The notes beneath the pieces are model-generated. The model saw only the letters and a program-made list of their open reading frames with translations, was not told the origin of the DNA and did no database searches. A stretch of 7,278 bases of DNA from Roseivirga sp. UBA7431 (GTDB lineage Bacteria; Bacteroidota; Bacteroidia; Cytophagales; Cyclobacteriaceae): positions 1-7,278 of the forward strand of contig DLQN01000124.1 of assembly GCA_002477595.1 (NCBI GenBank). Direction: 5' to 3'. Below, piece after piece: positions 1 to 7,278 of this stretch. Position numbers and translations under genes: made by a program. How positions within the stretch are numbered: position 1 is the first letter of the stretch; each line of letters starts with the position of its first letter.

Positions 1-2172
1 GCACTGTTCTTTGACATGGACAATGACGGGTTGAAAGACCTATTTGTGGCCAACGGGATTTACCAAGACATAACTGATTTAGATTATCTGAATTTTGCAG
101 ATGATGAGGATACCAAAGTCAATGCGATCAATGAAGAAGGTGTGAATTACAAAAGCCTAATTGATCCTATTCCAGTAACCCCAATATCAAATTATGCTTA
201 TAAGAATGGCGGAAATCTAAACTTTACAAACCAAGCACAGAAATGGGGACTTGGTGACCCAGTTCATTCTAATGGTGCTGCCTTTGGCGATTTAGACAAC
301 GATGGTGATTTAGACCTGGTGGTTAATAATGTGAATGCCATTTCTAATGTTTTCGAAAACAAAGCCAACGAGCAACTTACCAACAATCACTATTTAAAAT
401 TCGAACTTAAGGGAAAAGACAAAAACACTTTTTCCATCGGAACTAAAATTTTGGTGAAAGCAGGCGATCAGCAGTTCTACCTCGAACAAGTGCCCATTAG
501 AGGCTTTGAGTCTACTGTTGACCCGAGACCAAATATGGGATTGGGAGCCATCGAAAAGGTAGATTTCATCGAAGTAACTTGGCCTGATGGAAAAGTGACT
601 TCGCTTAAAGATATAGCAACAAATCAAACGGTCACCCTTAATTGGGCTGACGCATCGGATATAAAAGACAGCCCCAAATTAATGGTACAGCCTATTTTTA
701 CAGCCCTTGACGCGAGTAAAATTATTGAGGCCGTGCACAAAGAAAGTAATTATGTCGATTTCGATCGTGATCGTCTAACGTATCACATGGTATCTAATGA
801 AGGTCCTCGTTTAGCCTCCGCAGATGTGAATGGTGACGGGAGAGAAGACTTATACATCGGTGGTGCAAAAGGTTTTGCCGGCTCCATCTACACTCAAAGC
901 AGCACAGGTGATTTTGGAGAAACCAAGCAAGAAAGTATTAAAGATAATTATCTCTCAGAAGATGTGAATGCCACTTTCTTCGACATGGACAATGATGGCG
1001 ACCAAGATTTATTCGTAGCCAGCGGAGGGAATGAATTTGGTGTTGGTTCAATCCAATTGGCAGATCGCCTATACCTCAACAATGGCAAAGGATCATTTAG
1101 CAAAGTAGAAGACCCCATTCTCAATGCAAACCGTTGGAGTACCAGTGTCGTCATTACGAACGACATTAATGGAGATGGTTTTACCGACCTGTTCGTTGGT
1201 TCTAGACTTAGACCTTTTCTCTATGGCGTTCCTGCTCCTAGTTTTATCTACTTAAACAATGGAAAGGGTGGCTTTGAAGATGCTACAAATCAAATCGCAC
1301 CAGAATTAAAAGATTTAGGCATGGTCACAGATGCCATTTGGAATGATTTTGATAATGATAATGACCTAGACTTAATCGTTGTTGGAGAATGGATGAACCC
1401 AACCATTTTCGAAAACAATGACGGAACGCTTACCAATATTTCAAACCAAGCCGGTACATCTTCCTTCAAAGGTTGGTATCACAGAATTGAAGCAAGCGAT
1501 GTAGATGGAGATGGAGATACTGATTTCATCTTAGGAAATCACGGCTTGAACTCTAAGTTTAAAGCATCTTCCACGGAACCAATCAAACTCTATGTCAACG
1601 ATTTTGACCAAAACGGAAGCGCTGAACAAATCTTTACAAGAGTCATTGATGGGAAAAACTTGCCTTACACATTGAAGCACGAGCTGCAGGTGCAAATCCC
1701 TGAAATCAAGAAACGCTACTTAAAGTATGCCTCTTTCAATGATCAAACTATGGAGGAAATCTTCTCCCCTGCCCAGCTTGAAAGTGCTGTGGTATCAGAA
1801 GCCACACATTTGGCTACTTCTATTATGATCAACAACGGTGACGGGACTTTCAGCATAACCGCACTTCCCGTTGAAGCACAGTTTGCACCAACCTACGCAA
1901 TTGCTATGGCTGACTTTAACGGTGATGGAACAACGGATATTCTACTGGGCGGAAACCAGTACAGAGTAAAACCACAAGCAGGACGGTACGATGCTAATTA
2001 TGGGGTCTTACTTATTGGAGATGGAACAGGTGGTTTTAAAGCTGTATCAAAAGCCAAAACTGGTCTTTCCATAAATGGCGAGGTTCGAGATTTCTTAATT
2101 CGTGAAATCAACGGTGAGAAAGTGTTGCTTGTCGCGATGAATAACGAAGCCATTAAAGCCTATAAGTTCTAG
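1..2172 (+). CDS. VCBS/FG-GAP repeat protein with ASPIC/UnbV domain (CRTAC1 family), 5'-truncated by window edge
   Basis: The reading frame is open from base 1 and ends at TAG 2170-2172, giving 723 visible residues. The first ATG (position 16) lies inside a conserved Ca-loop motif, so it is not the true start. Aligned with the complete paralogue just downstream, about 378 N-terminal residues are missing, including any signal peptide. Visible order, numbered from base 1: two DxDxDG-type loops (residues 5 and 97), an ASPIC/UnbV domain (about 141-213, with the typical RGFES, MGLG and VTWPDGK elements), then seven more loops starting near residues 275, 328, 388, 449, 500, 534 and 638. Two loops are off consensus: 449 has Asn for the Gly (DFDNDNDLD), and 534 is DFDQNGSAE. 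Such repeats form beta-propeller blades and bind calcium in integrin-like proteins. The protein is probably an envelope or surface protein with a binding role; its ligand is unknown. Family assignment is strong, function is inference. Confidence 0.93.
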   Translation, partial: ALFFDMDNDGLKDLFVANGIYQDITDLDYLNFADDEDTKVNAINEEGVNYKSLIDPIPVTPISNYAYKNGGNLNFTNQAQKWGLGDPVHSNGAAFGDLDNDGDLDLVVNNVNAISNVFENKANEQLTNNHYLKFELKGKDKNTFSIGTKILVKAGDQQFYLEQVPIRGFESTVDPRPNMGLGAIEKVDFIEVTWPDGKVTSLKDIATNQTVTLNWADASDIKDSPKLMVQPIFTALDASKIIEAVHKESNYVDFDRDRLTYHMVSNEGPRLASADVNGDGREDLYIGGAKGFAGSIYTQSSTGDFGETKQESIKDNYLSEDVNATFFDMDNDGDQDLFVASGGNEFGVGSIQLADRLYLNNGKGSFSKVEDPILNANRWSTSVVITNDINGDGFTDLFVGSRLRPFLYGVPAPSFIYLNNGKGGFEDATNQIAPELKDLGMVTDAIWNDFDNDNDLDLIVVGEWMNPTIFENNDGTLTNISNQAGTSSFKGWYHRIEASDVDGDGDTDFILGNHGLNSKFKASSTEPIKLYVNDFDQNGSAEQIFTRVIDGKNLPYTLKHELQVQIPEIKKRYLKYASFNDQTMEEIFSPAQLESAVVSEATHLATSIMINNGDGTFSITALPVEAQFAPTYAIAMADFNGDGTTDILLGGNQYRVKPQAGRYDANYGVLLIGDGTGGFKAVSKAKTGLSINGEVRDFLIREINGEKVLLVAMNNEAIKAYKF

Positions 2173-2176
2173 GCCA

Positions 2177-5100
2177 ATGCGAGCGAAACTCTCGATTCTA
2201 TTTTTATCCATTCTACTCCTCGGTTGCTCGCTTGAAAAGCAAGAACCTCTATTCAAGCTATTGCCATCAAGCGAAACCGGGATCGACTTTAGGAATATAG
2301 TTACCTCCTCTGCCGACTTCAATATTTTAGAATACCTCTACTTCTACAACGGAGGCGGTGTGGCTGCTGGTGACATCAATAATGACGGCTTAGTCGACCT
2401 TTTCTTTACTTCAAACCAAGCATCAAACAAGCTTTATCTCAACAAGGGAGATTTAAAATTTGAGGATATTTCTCAGCCTTCAGGCGTTACTGGTACAGGT
2501 ACTTGGTCTACTGGGGTAACCATGGCAGATGTAAATGCAGATGGCCTTCTCGACATATATGTCTCTCAGGTAGGAGACTACAAAGACGCAGAAGGTCAAA
2601 ACGAACTCTTTATCAACAATGGTGATAACACTTTCACCGAATCAGCTGAGCAATACGGCCTAGCCTTTAAGGGCTTCTCTACTCAAGCTACCTTCTTTGA
2701 TTATGACCGAGACGGAGACTTGGACATGTACTTGCTCAATCACTCGATTAAAAACCCAGCGGTTTTCACAGAGGCTACAGCCCGTCAAAAGCCTGATGCT
2801 GGTGGTGACAGGTTTTTTCAAAACCAAGCGGCACAGGGTAAAAAAGGTTTCATAGACGTTACCGATGAAGCTGGTATCTATTCCAGCGTCATTGGATTTG
2901 GCCTTGGTGTAGCCGTCAGCGACATCAACAGCGATGGATGGCCTGACCTTTACATCTCAAATGACTTCACTGAAAATGACTACCTCTACGTCAATCAAGG
3001 CAACGGTACTTTCATAGAAGAATTAGAGCATCGAATTCCACATACAAGTCGCTTTTCAATGGGAAATGAAATTGCCGATTTAAACAATGATGGCCTTGGA
3101 GAAATCATCACAACAGACATGTTACCTACAGACCCTGAAATCTGGAAAAGATCGGTGGTTGAAGATAAACCTGAGGTCTATAAAATCAAACTAAGCTATG
3201 GCTATGGTCATCAATATGTCCGCAATACCTTACAAAGAAACTTAGGAAATGGACAATTTTCAGACCTCAGCCTTTTCACTAATTCCTATGCCTCTGACTG
3301 GAGCTGGTCCCCCCTCATTTTTGACATGGATAATGACGGGTTTCAGGATATTCATATCACCAATGGCATCTATAAACGTCCAAATGATCTCGACTACCTC
3401 AACTACCAATCTACTGCCAATGATGTTAGACAAAAAAGTCAAGCAGCGCTGGAAACCTTTTTGGTTGAGACATTACCCACGGTCAAAATCTCGAATTATG
3501 CGGGCCAAAACCTAGGTGATTTTAAGGTCAATGATGTCTCCTCAGACTGGGGACTAGATCAACCCTCCTACTCCAATGGTTCGGCTTACGCAGACTTAGA
3601 TAATGATGGAGATCTTGAACTCATCATCAATAACATCGAACAAGAAGCCTTCATTTACGAGAACCTTTCAAAGGAGAACGCTTATCTCAAAGTTTCCTTC
3701 AAAGGGCAACCACAGAATCCATTTGGTATTGGTGCAAAAGTGACCCTTCATTTAGGAGATGATCAGCTGAGTCGAGAAAACTTTAATACGCGTGGTTTTC
3801 AGTCGAGCGTTTCCCCAAGCCTTCACTTCGGCTTGGGAACGAATAAAGTCATTGATGAAGTTATGGTGACTTGGCCTGATGGAAAAGTTCAGCGACTGAC
3901 CAATCAAAATGTCAACCAGACCTTATCACTTAAGTATACTGATGCTGTTGAACAAAGTAAAATGGAGAGCAACAGGGATATGTCTCTTCTAAAAACGGTT
4001 AGCAACCCTGTCAGCTTTACACATACCGAAGATCTCTTTACAGACTTTGATCGTGAATACCTTATCCCTCGACAGTTCAATCATGAAGGCCCAGCGCTTG
4101 CCGTGGCTGATGTGAACAATGATGGCTTAGACGATATCTATTTTGGCGGTGCCAAAGACCAAGCGGGTGAATTATGGATACAGCAAACAAATGGGGGCTT
4201 TGACTCAAATCCGTCTCCCGTTTTTAATCAATTAGCCAAGGCCGAAGATATTGCAGCAACCTTCTTTGATGCAGATAATGACGGTGATCAAGACATCTAT
4301 ATCAGTAGTGGCGGCAACGAATTCGCAGAAGGACAACTTTTCTCCTATGACAGGCTTTACCTGAATGACGGTAGTGGAAACTTCCGCTTCTCCCCTTCAG
4401 CACTTCCACAGATTGGATCGCAGGGCAAAACAATAGCGATTGCAGATGCGGATGGCGATGGTGATCAAGACGTCTTTGTTGGTTCTAATATCGTCTCTGG
4501 AGCATACGGAAGCGACCCGAAACACTACCTACTGATTAACAATGGCAGAGGACTATTCAAAAATGAAATCAATAGCCGAATGGTTGGAAACGATGCATTC
4601 GGAATGATCAATGCTTCACATTGGTTAGATTACGATCAGGATGGAGATCAGGATTTATTAATCGCTGGGGAATGGACACCTATTCAGTTATTTCAAAATG
4701 ACGGCAAAGGAAACTTAAGCGCTACAGCAAGCGAGGCTTTCGATCAATCAAATGGTTGGTGGTACAGCTTGAAAATAGCCGACATCAACAATGATGGCTT
4801 ACCAGACATAATTGCGGGAAACTTAGGCCTAAACACCAAGCTGAAGGCATCCATAGATGAGCCCGTCAGTTTATACATAGGTGATTTTGATGATAATGGT
4901 CAAACCGATCCGTTTGTGTTTCATTTTCAAAAAGGCATAGCATCTCCTTTTGCCACACGCGATGACCTAATCAAGCAAATGGCAGGCATTAAAAAACTTC
5001 ACCCAGACTATAAATCCTATGCCCAAATCAGTGGCCCTGAAGATATACTAGGGAATGATTTCGAAAAAACGTCTGTGACAAAACATGCATACACCTTCGA

Positions 5101-5464
5101 GTCGAAGGTCTTCCTAAACAAGGGGGCTGGAGCCTTCGAAATAACCTCCCTCAATCAAGAAGCGCAATACGCTACAGTTATGGACATTGTCGTTGATGAT
5201 TTTAACAAAGATGATAAGCCAGACTTACTCCTTTTCGGCAATAACTATACTTTCAGAAACGACTACGGACGATCAGACGCCAAGCCAATAACGCTCCTGC
5301 TAGGAAAAGGGGATGGCACCTTTATCCGAGGAAATGATCAGTCTATCAATACGTCATCTACATGGGGAGAATATCGCTCAGCACAACCCATTGTCATTAA
5401 AGGGTCTCCAATGGTAATCGCTATCAGAAACAATGCATCACCCATCCTGATCGGGTCAAACTAA
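2177..5464 (+). CDS. VCBS/FG-GAP repeat lipoprotein with central ASPIC/UnbV domain (CRTAC1 family), complete
   Basis: This gene encodes 1095 residues. The N-terminus is a clear lipoprotein signal peptide: basic residues R2 and K4, a hydrophobic stretch, and the lipobox LLGC with Cys17 as the predicted lipidated residue. Seven DxNxDG/DxDxDG loops begin near residues 66, 118, 175, 249, 301, 383 and 473. An ASPIC/UnbV domain follows (about 514-586: GIGAKV, TRGFQSS, FGLG, VTWPDGK). Seven more loops start near 645, 698, 757, 818, 869, 903 and 1008, the last being degenerate (DFNKDDKPD). Between loops 5 and 6 is a segment typical of this Bacteroidota family (DMLP, then YGYGHQYVRNTLQRN and DWSWSPL). 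The ATG lies 4 bases after the upstream stop and has no obvious Shine-Dalgarno sequence, so translation may be coupled to the upstream gene. The two genes are tandem paralogues. The protein probably acts at the outer membrane as a binding or scaffold protein; no catalytic residues are recognisable. Ligand unknown. Confidence 0.95.
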   Translation: MRAKLSILFLSILLLGCSLEKQEPLFKLLPSSETGIDFRNIVTSSADFNILEYLYFYNGGGVAAGDINNDGLVDLFFTSNQASNKLYLNKGDLKFEDISQPSGVTGTGTWSTGVTMADVNADGLLDIYVSQVGDYKDAEGQNELFINNGDNTFTESAEQYGLAFKGFSTQATFFDYDRDGDLDMYLLNHSIKNPAVFTEATARQKPDAGGDRFFQNQAAQGKKGFIDVTDEAGIYSSVIGFGLGVAVSDINSDGWPDLYISNDFTENDYLYVNQGNGTFIEELEHRIPHTSRFSMGNEIADLNNDGLGEIITTDMLPTDPEIWKRSVVEDKPEVYKIKLSYGYGHQYVRNTLQRNLGNGQFSDLSLFTNSYASDWSWSPLIFDMDNDGFQDIHITNGIYKRPNDLDYLNYQSTANDVRQKSQAALETFLVETLPTVKISNYAGQNLGDFKVNDVSSDWGLDQPSYSNGSAYADLDNDGDLELIINNIEQEAFIYENLSKENAYLKVSFKGQPQNPFGIGAKVTLHLGDDQLSRENFNTRGFQSSVSPSLHFGLGTNKVIDEVMVTWPDGKVQRLTNQNVNQTLSLKYTDAVEQSKMESNRDMSLLKTVSNPVSFTHTEDLFTDFDREYLIPRQFNHEGPALAVADVNNDGLDDIYFGGAKDQAGELWIQQTNGGFDSNPSPVFNQLAKAEDIAATFFDADNDGDQDIYISSGGNEFAEGQLFSYDRLYLNDGSGNFRFSPSALPQIGSQGKTIAIADADGDGDQDVFVGSNIVSGAYGSDPKHYLLINNGRGLFKNEINSRMVGNDAFGMINASHWLDYDQDGDQDLLIAGEWTPIQLFQNDGKGNLSATASEAFDQSNGWWYSLKIADINNDGLPDIIAGNLGLNTKLKASIDEPVSLYIGDFDDNGQTDPFVFHFQKGIASPFATRDDLIKQMAGIKKLHPDYKSYAQISGPEDILGNDFEKTSVTKHAYTFESKVFLNKGAGAFEITSLNQEAQYATVMDIVVDDFNKDDKPDLLLFGNNYTFRNDYGRSDAKPITLLLGKGDGTFIRGNDQSINTSSTWGEYRSAQPIVIKGSPMVIAIRNNASPILIGSN

Positions 5465-5531
5465 CAATTTCAGACCACCCAACGAAGTCCATGTCACAGT
5501 TTTGAGGTTCAATGCTTATATTGAGTGCACT
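5465..5531. other. 67-bp intergenic spacer, no recognisable terminator or strong promoter
   Basis: This is the only non-coding gap of any size in the window. I see no GC-rich hairpin followed by a T-run, so nothing here clearly ends transcription of the VCBS genes. A TTTG (5501-5504) and a TATATTGA (5517-5524) loosely resemble the Bacteroidota -33 (TTTG) and -7 (TAnnTTTG) elements. Their spacing of about 12 bases is shorter than the usual 17-23, and the -7 match is imperfect. Read-through into the amidase gene is the simpler reading, though an internal promoter cannot be excluded. Confidence 0.5.
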
Positions 5532-7211
5532 ATGACCTCAAGAACATCCCTACCAATACTTCTCTTAACCTCAATTCTTTTAATTGTCTCTGGTTGTAAG
5601 AGCCAAGAGTATGGCTTCTCTAAAAAAGATGTCAGAAGCGGCCAAAAACTCGCAGGCCTAGATTTTGATAAGCAATCGGTAAATACCATGTACCGATACC
5701 TTGGTAGAAATAAAGCTGGCTATGACTCCATGCGAAAGTATGAGATGAGCAACGAGACTTTTCCGGCCTTACTTTTCGACCCTCACCCTGCTGGCTACAT
5801 AATGCCAGACTATAACCTGGCTAATAATCGATGGACAATTCCTGATAACATAAACCGCCCGGAAACAGATGAGGAGATTGCCTTTATGAGCATCCTTGAA
5901 CTCGCAAGCCTTATAAAGAACCAAGAAATCTCTTCCGAACAACTTACGAGGCTCTACTTAAATCGTATCAAGCAATACGATAGTCAATTGCAAAGCGTAA
6001 TCACTGTCATTGAACAACAGGCAATTGAACAAGCAATAATAGCGGACAAAGAAATTACCTCGGGTAACTACAAAGGACCATTACACGGTATTCCTTTTGG
6101 TGTTAAAGACCTCATGGCGGTAGAAGGCTATCCAACCACCTGGGGAGCTATGCCTTACAAAGACCAAATGATCGACCACACGGCTACGGTGGTGAAAAAG
6201 CTTCAAGACAAAGGAGCAATTCTCATCGCAAAACTCGTTTCAGGATCATTAGCTCGTGGTGATGTCTGGTTTGGTGGTAAAACGAAAAACCCTTGGGACC
6301 TAGCACAAGGCGCCAGTGGTTCGTCAGCCGGCTCTGGTTCTGCAACTGCGGCTGGGCTAGTGGGCTTTTCCCTCGGTACAGAAACCCTAGGTTCGATTAC
6401 TTCACCAGCCACTAGAAATGGTGTCACAGGCCTTCGTCCAACTTATGGCCGCGTTAGCCGCTATGGCGTCATGAGTCTAAGTTGGTCAATGGATAAAGTT
6501 GGCCCGATCTGTCGCTCGGCAGAAGACACTGAAATAGTATTCGATGCTATTTATGGCAAAGATCCACTTGACCCAACGACCAATTCAGTAGGCTTTAGCC
6601 AAGTCAATAAGTCTCCAAAGGAACTTAAAGTAGCCTACCTCAAAAATGATATTGAGTCAGACTCAAGCGATATGGGTCGTAACCTTTGGCGCAGCTTAGA
6701 AACTTTAAAAGGCATGGGTGTAAATCCAGAAGCCATTGACTTGCCGAAGGGTTTTCCATACAACGCTTTTGACATCATACTCAGGGCGGAAGCTGGAGCC
6801 TTCTTTGACGACTTGGTCTTATCCAAAGGGGTAGATAAAATGGTAGAACAACACTTCAGTTCAAGGGCCAACTCACTACGTCAGGCACGATTGATTCCAG
6901 CAGTAGAATACCTGCAAGCAAACCGCCAAAGAAGACAGCTAATTGAAGAAGTCCATCAAATCTTTAAAGATTACGATATCATCATCGCCCCGACATTTAG
7001 GAGTCGTCAACTACTCATCACCAACCTCACTGGTCACCCAGTGATTAGTGTTCCAAATGGATTTGATAAAAGAGGTAGGCCGACCAGTTTGACGTTTATT
7101 GGCAACCTTTATGATGAAGGCAGCATATTGGCCATGGCCAAGGCGTTTCAGGCAGAAACTGACTATGACGAAAAACACCCTCCACTTTTCTCCGAAGCAC
7201 AAGGCAAATGA
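5532..7211 (+). CDS. Amidase-signature family enzyme, predicted secreted lipoprotein
   Basis: This gene encodes 559 residues from the ATG at 5532. The frame extends up to a TTG at 5502, but the ATG gives a textbook lipoprotein signal (MTSR, hydrophobic core, lipobox VSGC with Cys22), so it is preferred. An N-terminal extension of about 95 residues (LAGLDF, PALLFDPHPAGY) precedes the amidase fold, as I recall for similar Bacteroidota amidases. The Ser-cisSer-Lys triad is complete: Lys192 (GIPFGVKDL; codon 6105-6107), cis-Ser264 (ASGSSAGS; 6321-6323) and nucleophile Ser288 (ETLGSI; 6393-6395). The 24-residue Ser-Ser spacing matches known members such as FAAH (217/241). The signature deviates from the usual GTDxGGSIR: it reads GTETLGSIT, followed by the typical GLRPTYGRVSRYG. 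The C-terminal NLTGHPVISVPNGF and FIGNLYDEG are also typical. It should hydrolyse a C-N amide bond in the envelope; the substrate is unknown. It is unlikely to be GatA, given the export signal and the absence of GatB/GatC neighbours. Confidence 0.95.
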   Translation: MTSRTSLPILLLTSILLIVSGCKSQEYGFSKKDVRSGQKLAGLDFDKQSVNTMYRYLGRNKAGYDSMRKYEMSNETFPALLFDPHPAGYIMPDYNLANNRWTIPDNINRPETDEEIAFMSILELASLIKNQEISSEQLTRLYLNRIKQYDSQLQSVITVIEQQAIEQAIIADKEITSGNYKGPLHGIPFGVKDLMAVEGYPTTWGAMPYKDQMIDHTATVVKKLQDKGAILIAKLVSGSLARGDVWFGGKTKNPWDLAQGASGSSAGSGSATAAGLVGFSLGTETLGSITSPATRNGVTGLRPTYGRVSRYGVMSLSWSMDKVGPICRSAEDTEIVFDAIYGKDPLDPTTNSVGFSQVNKSPKELKVAYLKNDIESDSSDMGRNLWRSLETLKGMGVNPEAIDLPKGFPYNAFDIILRAEAGAFFDDLVLSKGVDKMVEQHFSSRANSLRQARLIPAVEYLQANRQRRQLIEEVHQIFKDYDIIIAPTFRSRQLLITNLTGHPVISVPNGFDKRGRPTSLTFIGNLYDEGSILAMAKAFQAETDYDEKHPPLFSEAQGK

Positions 7212-7278
7212 TTAAATCACTCAAAAAACTATCCCTCTTTCTAGGCCTACTCCTCATTGTTGGCTGTAGCCAAGAAGA
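7208..7278 (+). CDS. Start of a predicted lipoprotein, 3'-truncated by window edge
   Basis: An ATG at 7208 overlaps the amidase stop (ATGA, 4-base overlap) and opens a frame that runs to the window end, 23 complete codons. The encoded N-terminus is a strong lipoprotein signal peptide: Lys3, Lys6 and Lys7, then a Leu-rich hydrophobic stretch, then the lipobox IVGC with Cys20. The next residues are Ser-Gln-Glu and then Asp or Glu, since the incomplete last codon is GA followed by an unseen base. The overlap and the clean signal make this a real gene rather than chance. AAGG at 7201-7204 is a weak, close ribosome-binding candidate; coupling to amidase translation is more likely. The mature protein lies outside the window, so no function can be given. 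Confidence 0.85.
   Translation, partial: MIKSLKKLSLFLGLLLIVGCSQE

Noticed and set aside
16..18. ATG at 16 as the true start of the first gene
   Set aside because: It falls inside a conserved DMDNDG loop, the frame is open to base 1, and the paralogue has about 378 residues before the matching point.
394..627. Minus-strand open frame of 77 codons
   Set aside because: It lies fully antisense to the conserved ASPIC region, with no recognisable motif. The same applies to minus-strand frames at 948-1166, 3260-3442, 6203-6427, 6635-6871 and 7011-7202.
2095..2322. Minus-strand open frame spanning the junction of the two VCBS genes
   Set aside because: It is antisense to the end of one gene and the signal peptide of the next, and its product resembles nothing I recognise.
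3249..3515. Plus-strand 88-codon frame inside the second VCBS gene
   Set aside because: It is an out-of-frame overlap with a strongly conserved part of the real gene.
5501..5524. Possible Bacteroidota-type promoter before the amidase gene
   Set aside because: The spacing between the TTTG and TATATTGA elements is too short and the -7 match is imperfect; the predicted transcript would have almost no leader.
5502..5531. Upstream TTG start for the amidase, adding 10 residues
   Set aside because: It would put a long N-region containing Glu and Cys before the signal peptide. The ATG at 5532 gives a compact, typical lipoprotein signal.
6105..6395. GatA subunit of the Asp/Glu-tRNA amidotransferase
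   Set aside because: The protein has a lipoprotein signal peptide and a variant signature, and no GatB or GatC gene is adjacent, so a cytoplasmic tRNA role is unlikely.

Overview
The window looks like part of an envelope gene cluster from a member of the Bacteroidota, probably a marine or soil Cytophagales- or Flavobacteriia-like organism; the genus cannot be fixed from the sequence. The reasons are: large FG-GAP/VCBS proteins of the CRTAC1 (ASPIC/UnbV) type arranged in tandem, a type common in this phylum; several short lipoprotein signal peptides in a row; moderate to low GC; start codons without clear Shine-Dalgarno sequences; and very tight gene spacing.

All genes are on the + strand. 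Positions 1-2172 are the 3' two thirds of a VCBS/ASPIC protein whose start lies upstream of the window. Four bases after its stop comes a complete paralogue, 2177-5464 (1095 residues), a predicted lipoprotein. A 67-bp spacer (5465-5531) with no recognisable terminator follows. Next is a secreted, lipid-anchored amidase-signature enzyme (5532-7211). Its stop overlaps by 4 bases the start of a fourth gene (7208 to the window edge), of which only a lipoprotein signal peptide is visible. The spacing suggests one transcription unit for all four genes.

The two large proteins share one architecture: Ca-binding-type DxDxDG loops, then one ASPIC/UnbV domain, then more loops. In the complete copy I count seven loops before ASPIC and seven after it, which suggests two seven-bladed beta-propellers joined by the ASPIC domain. 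Every gene whose start is visible encodes a predicted lipoprotein, so the products probably act at the outer membrane or in the periplasm. A reasonable but unproven picture is that the propeller proteins bind a ligand or polymer at the cell surface, while the amidase cleaves an amide bond in a related substrate. The substrate cannot be read from the sequence, and no SusC/SusD-type transporter is visible inside the window.

No RNA genes, mobile elements, CRISPR arrays or integration sites were seen. The individual families are known. What is most worth a second look is the duplicated 7+ASPIC+7 layout, a conserved non-canonical block in the C-terminal module, and the pairing with a variant-signature lipoprotein amidase.
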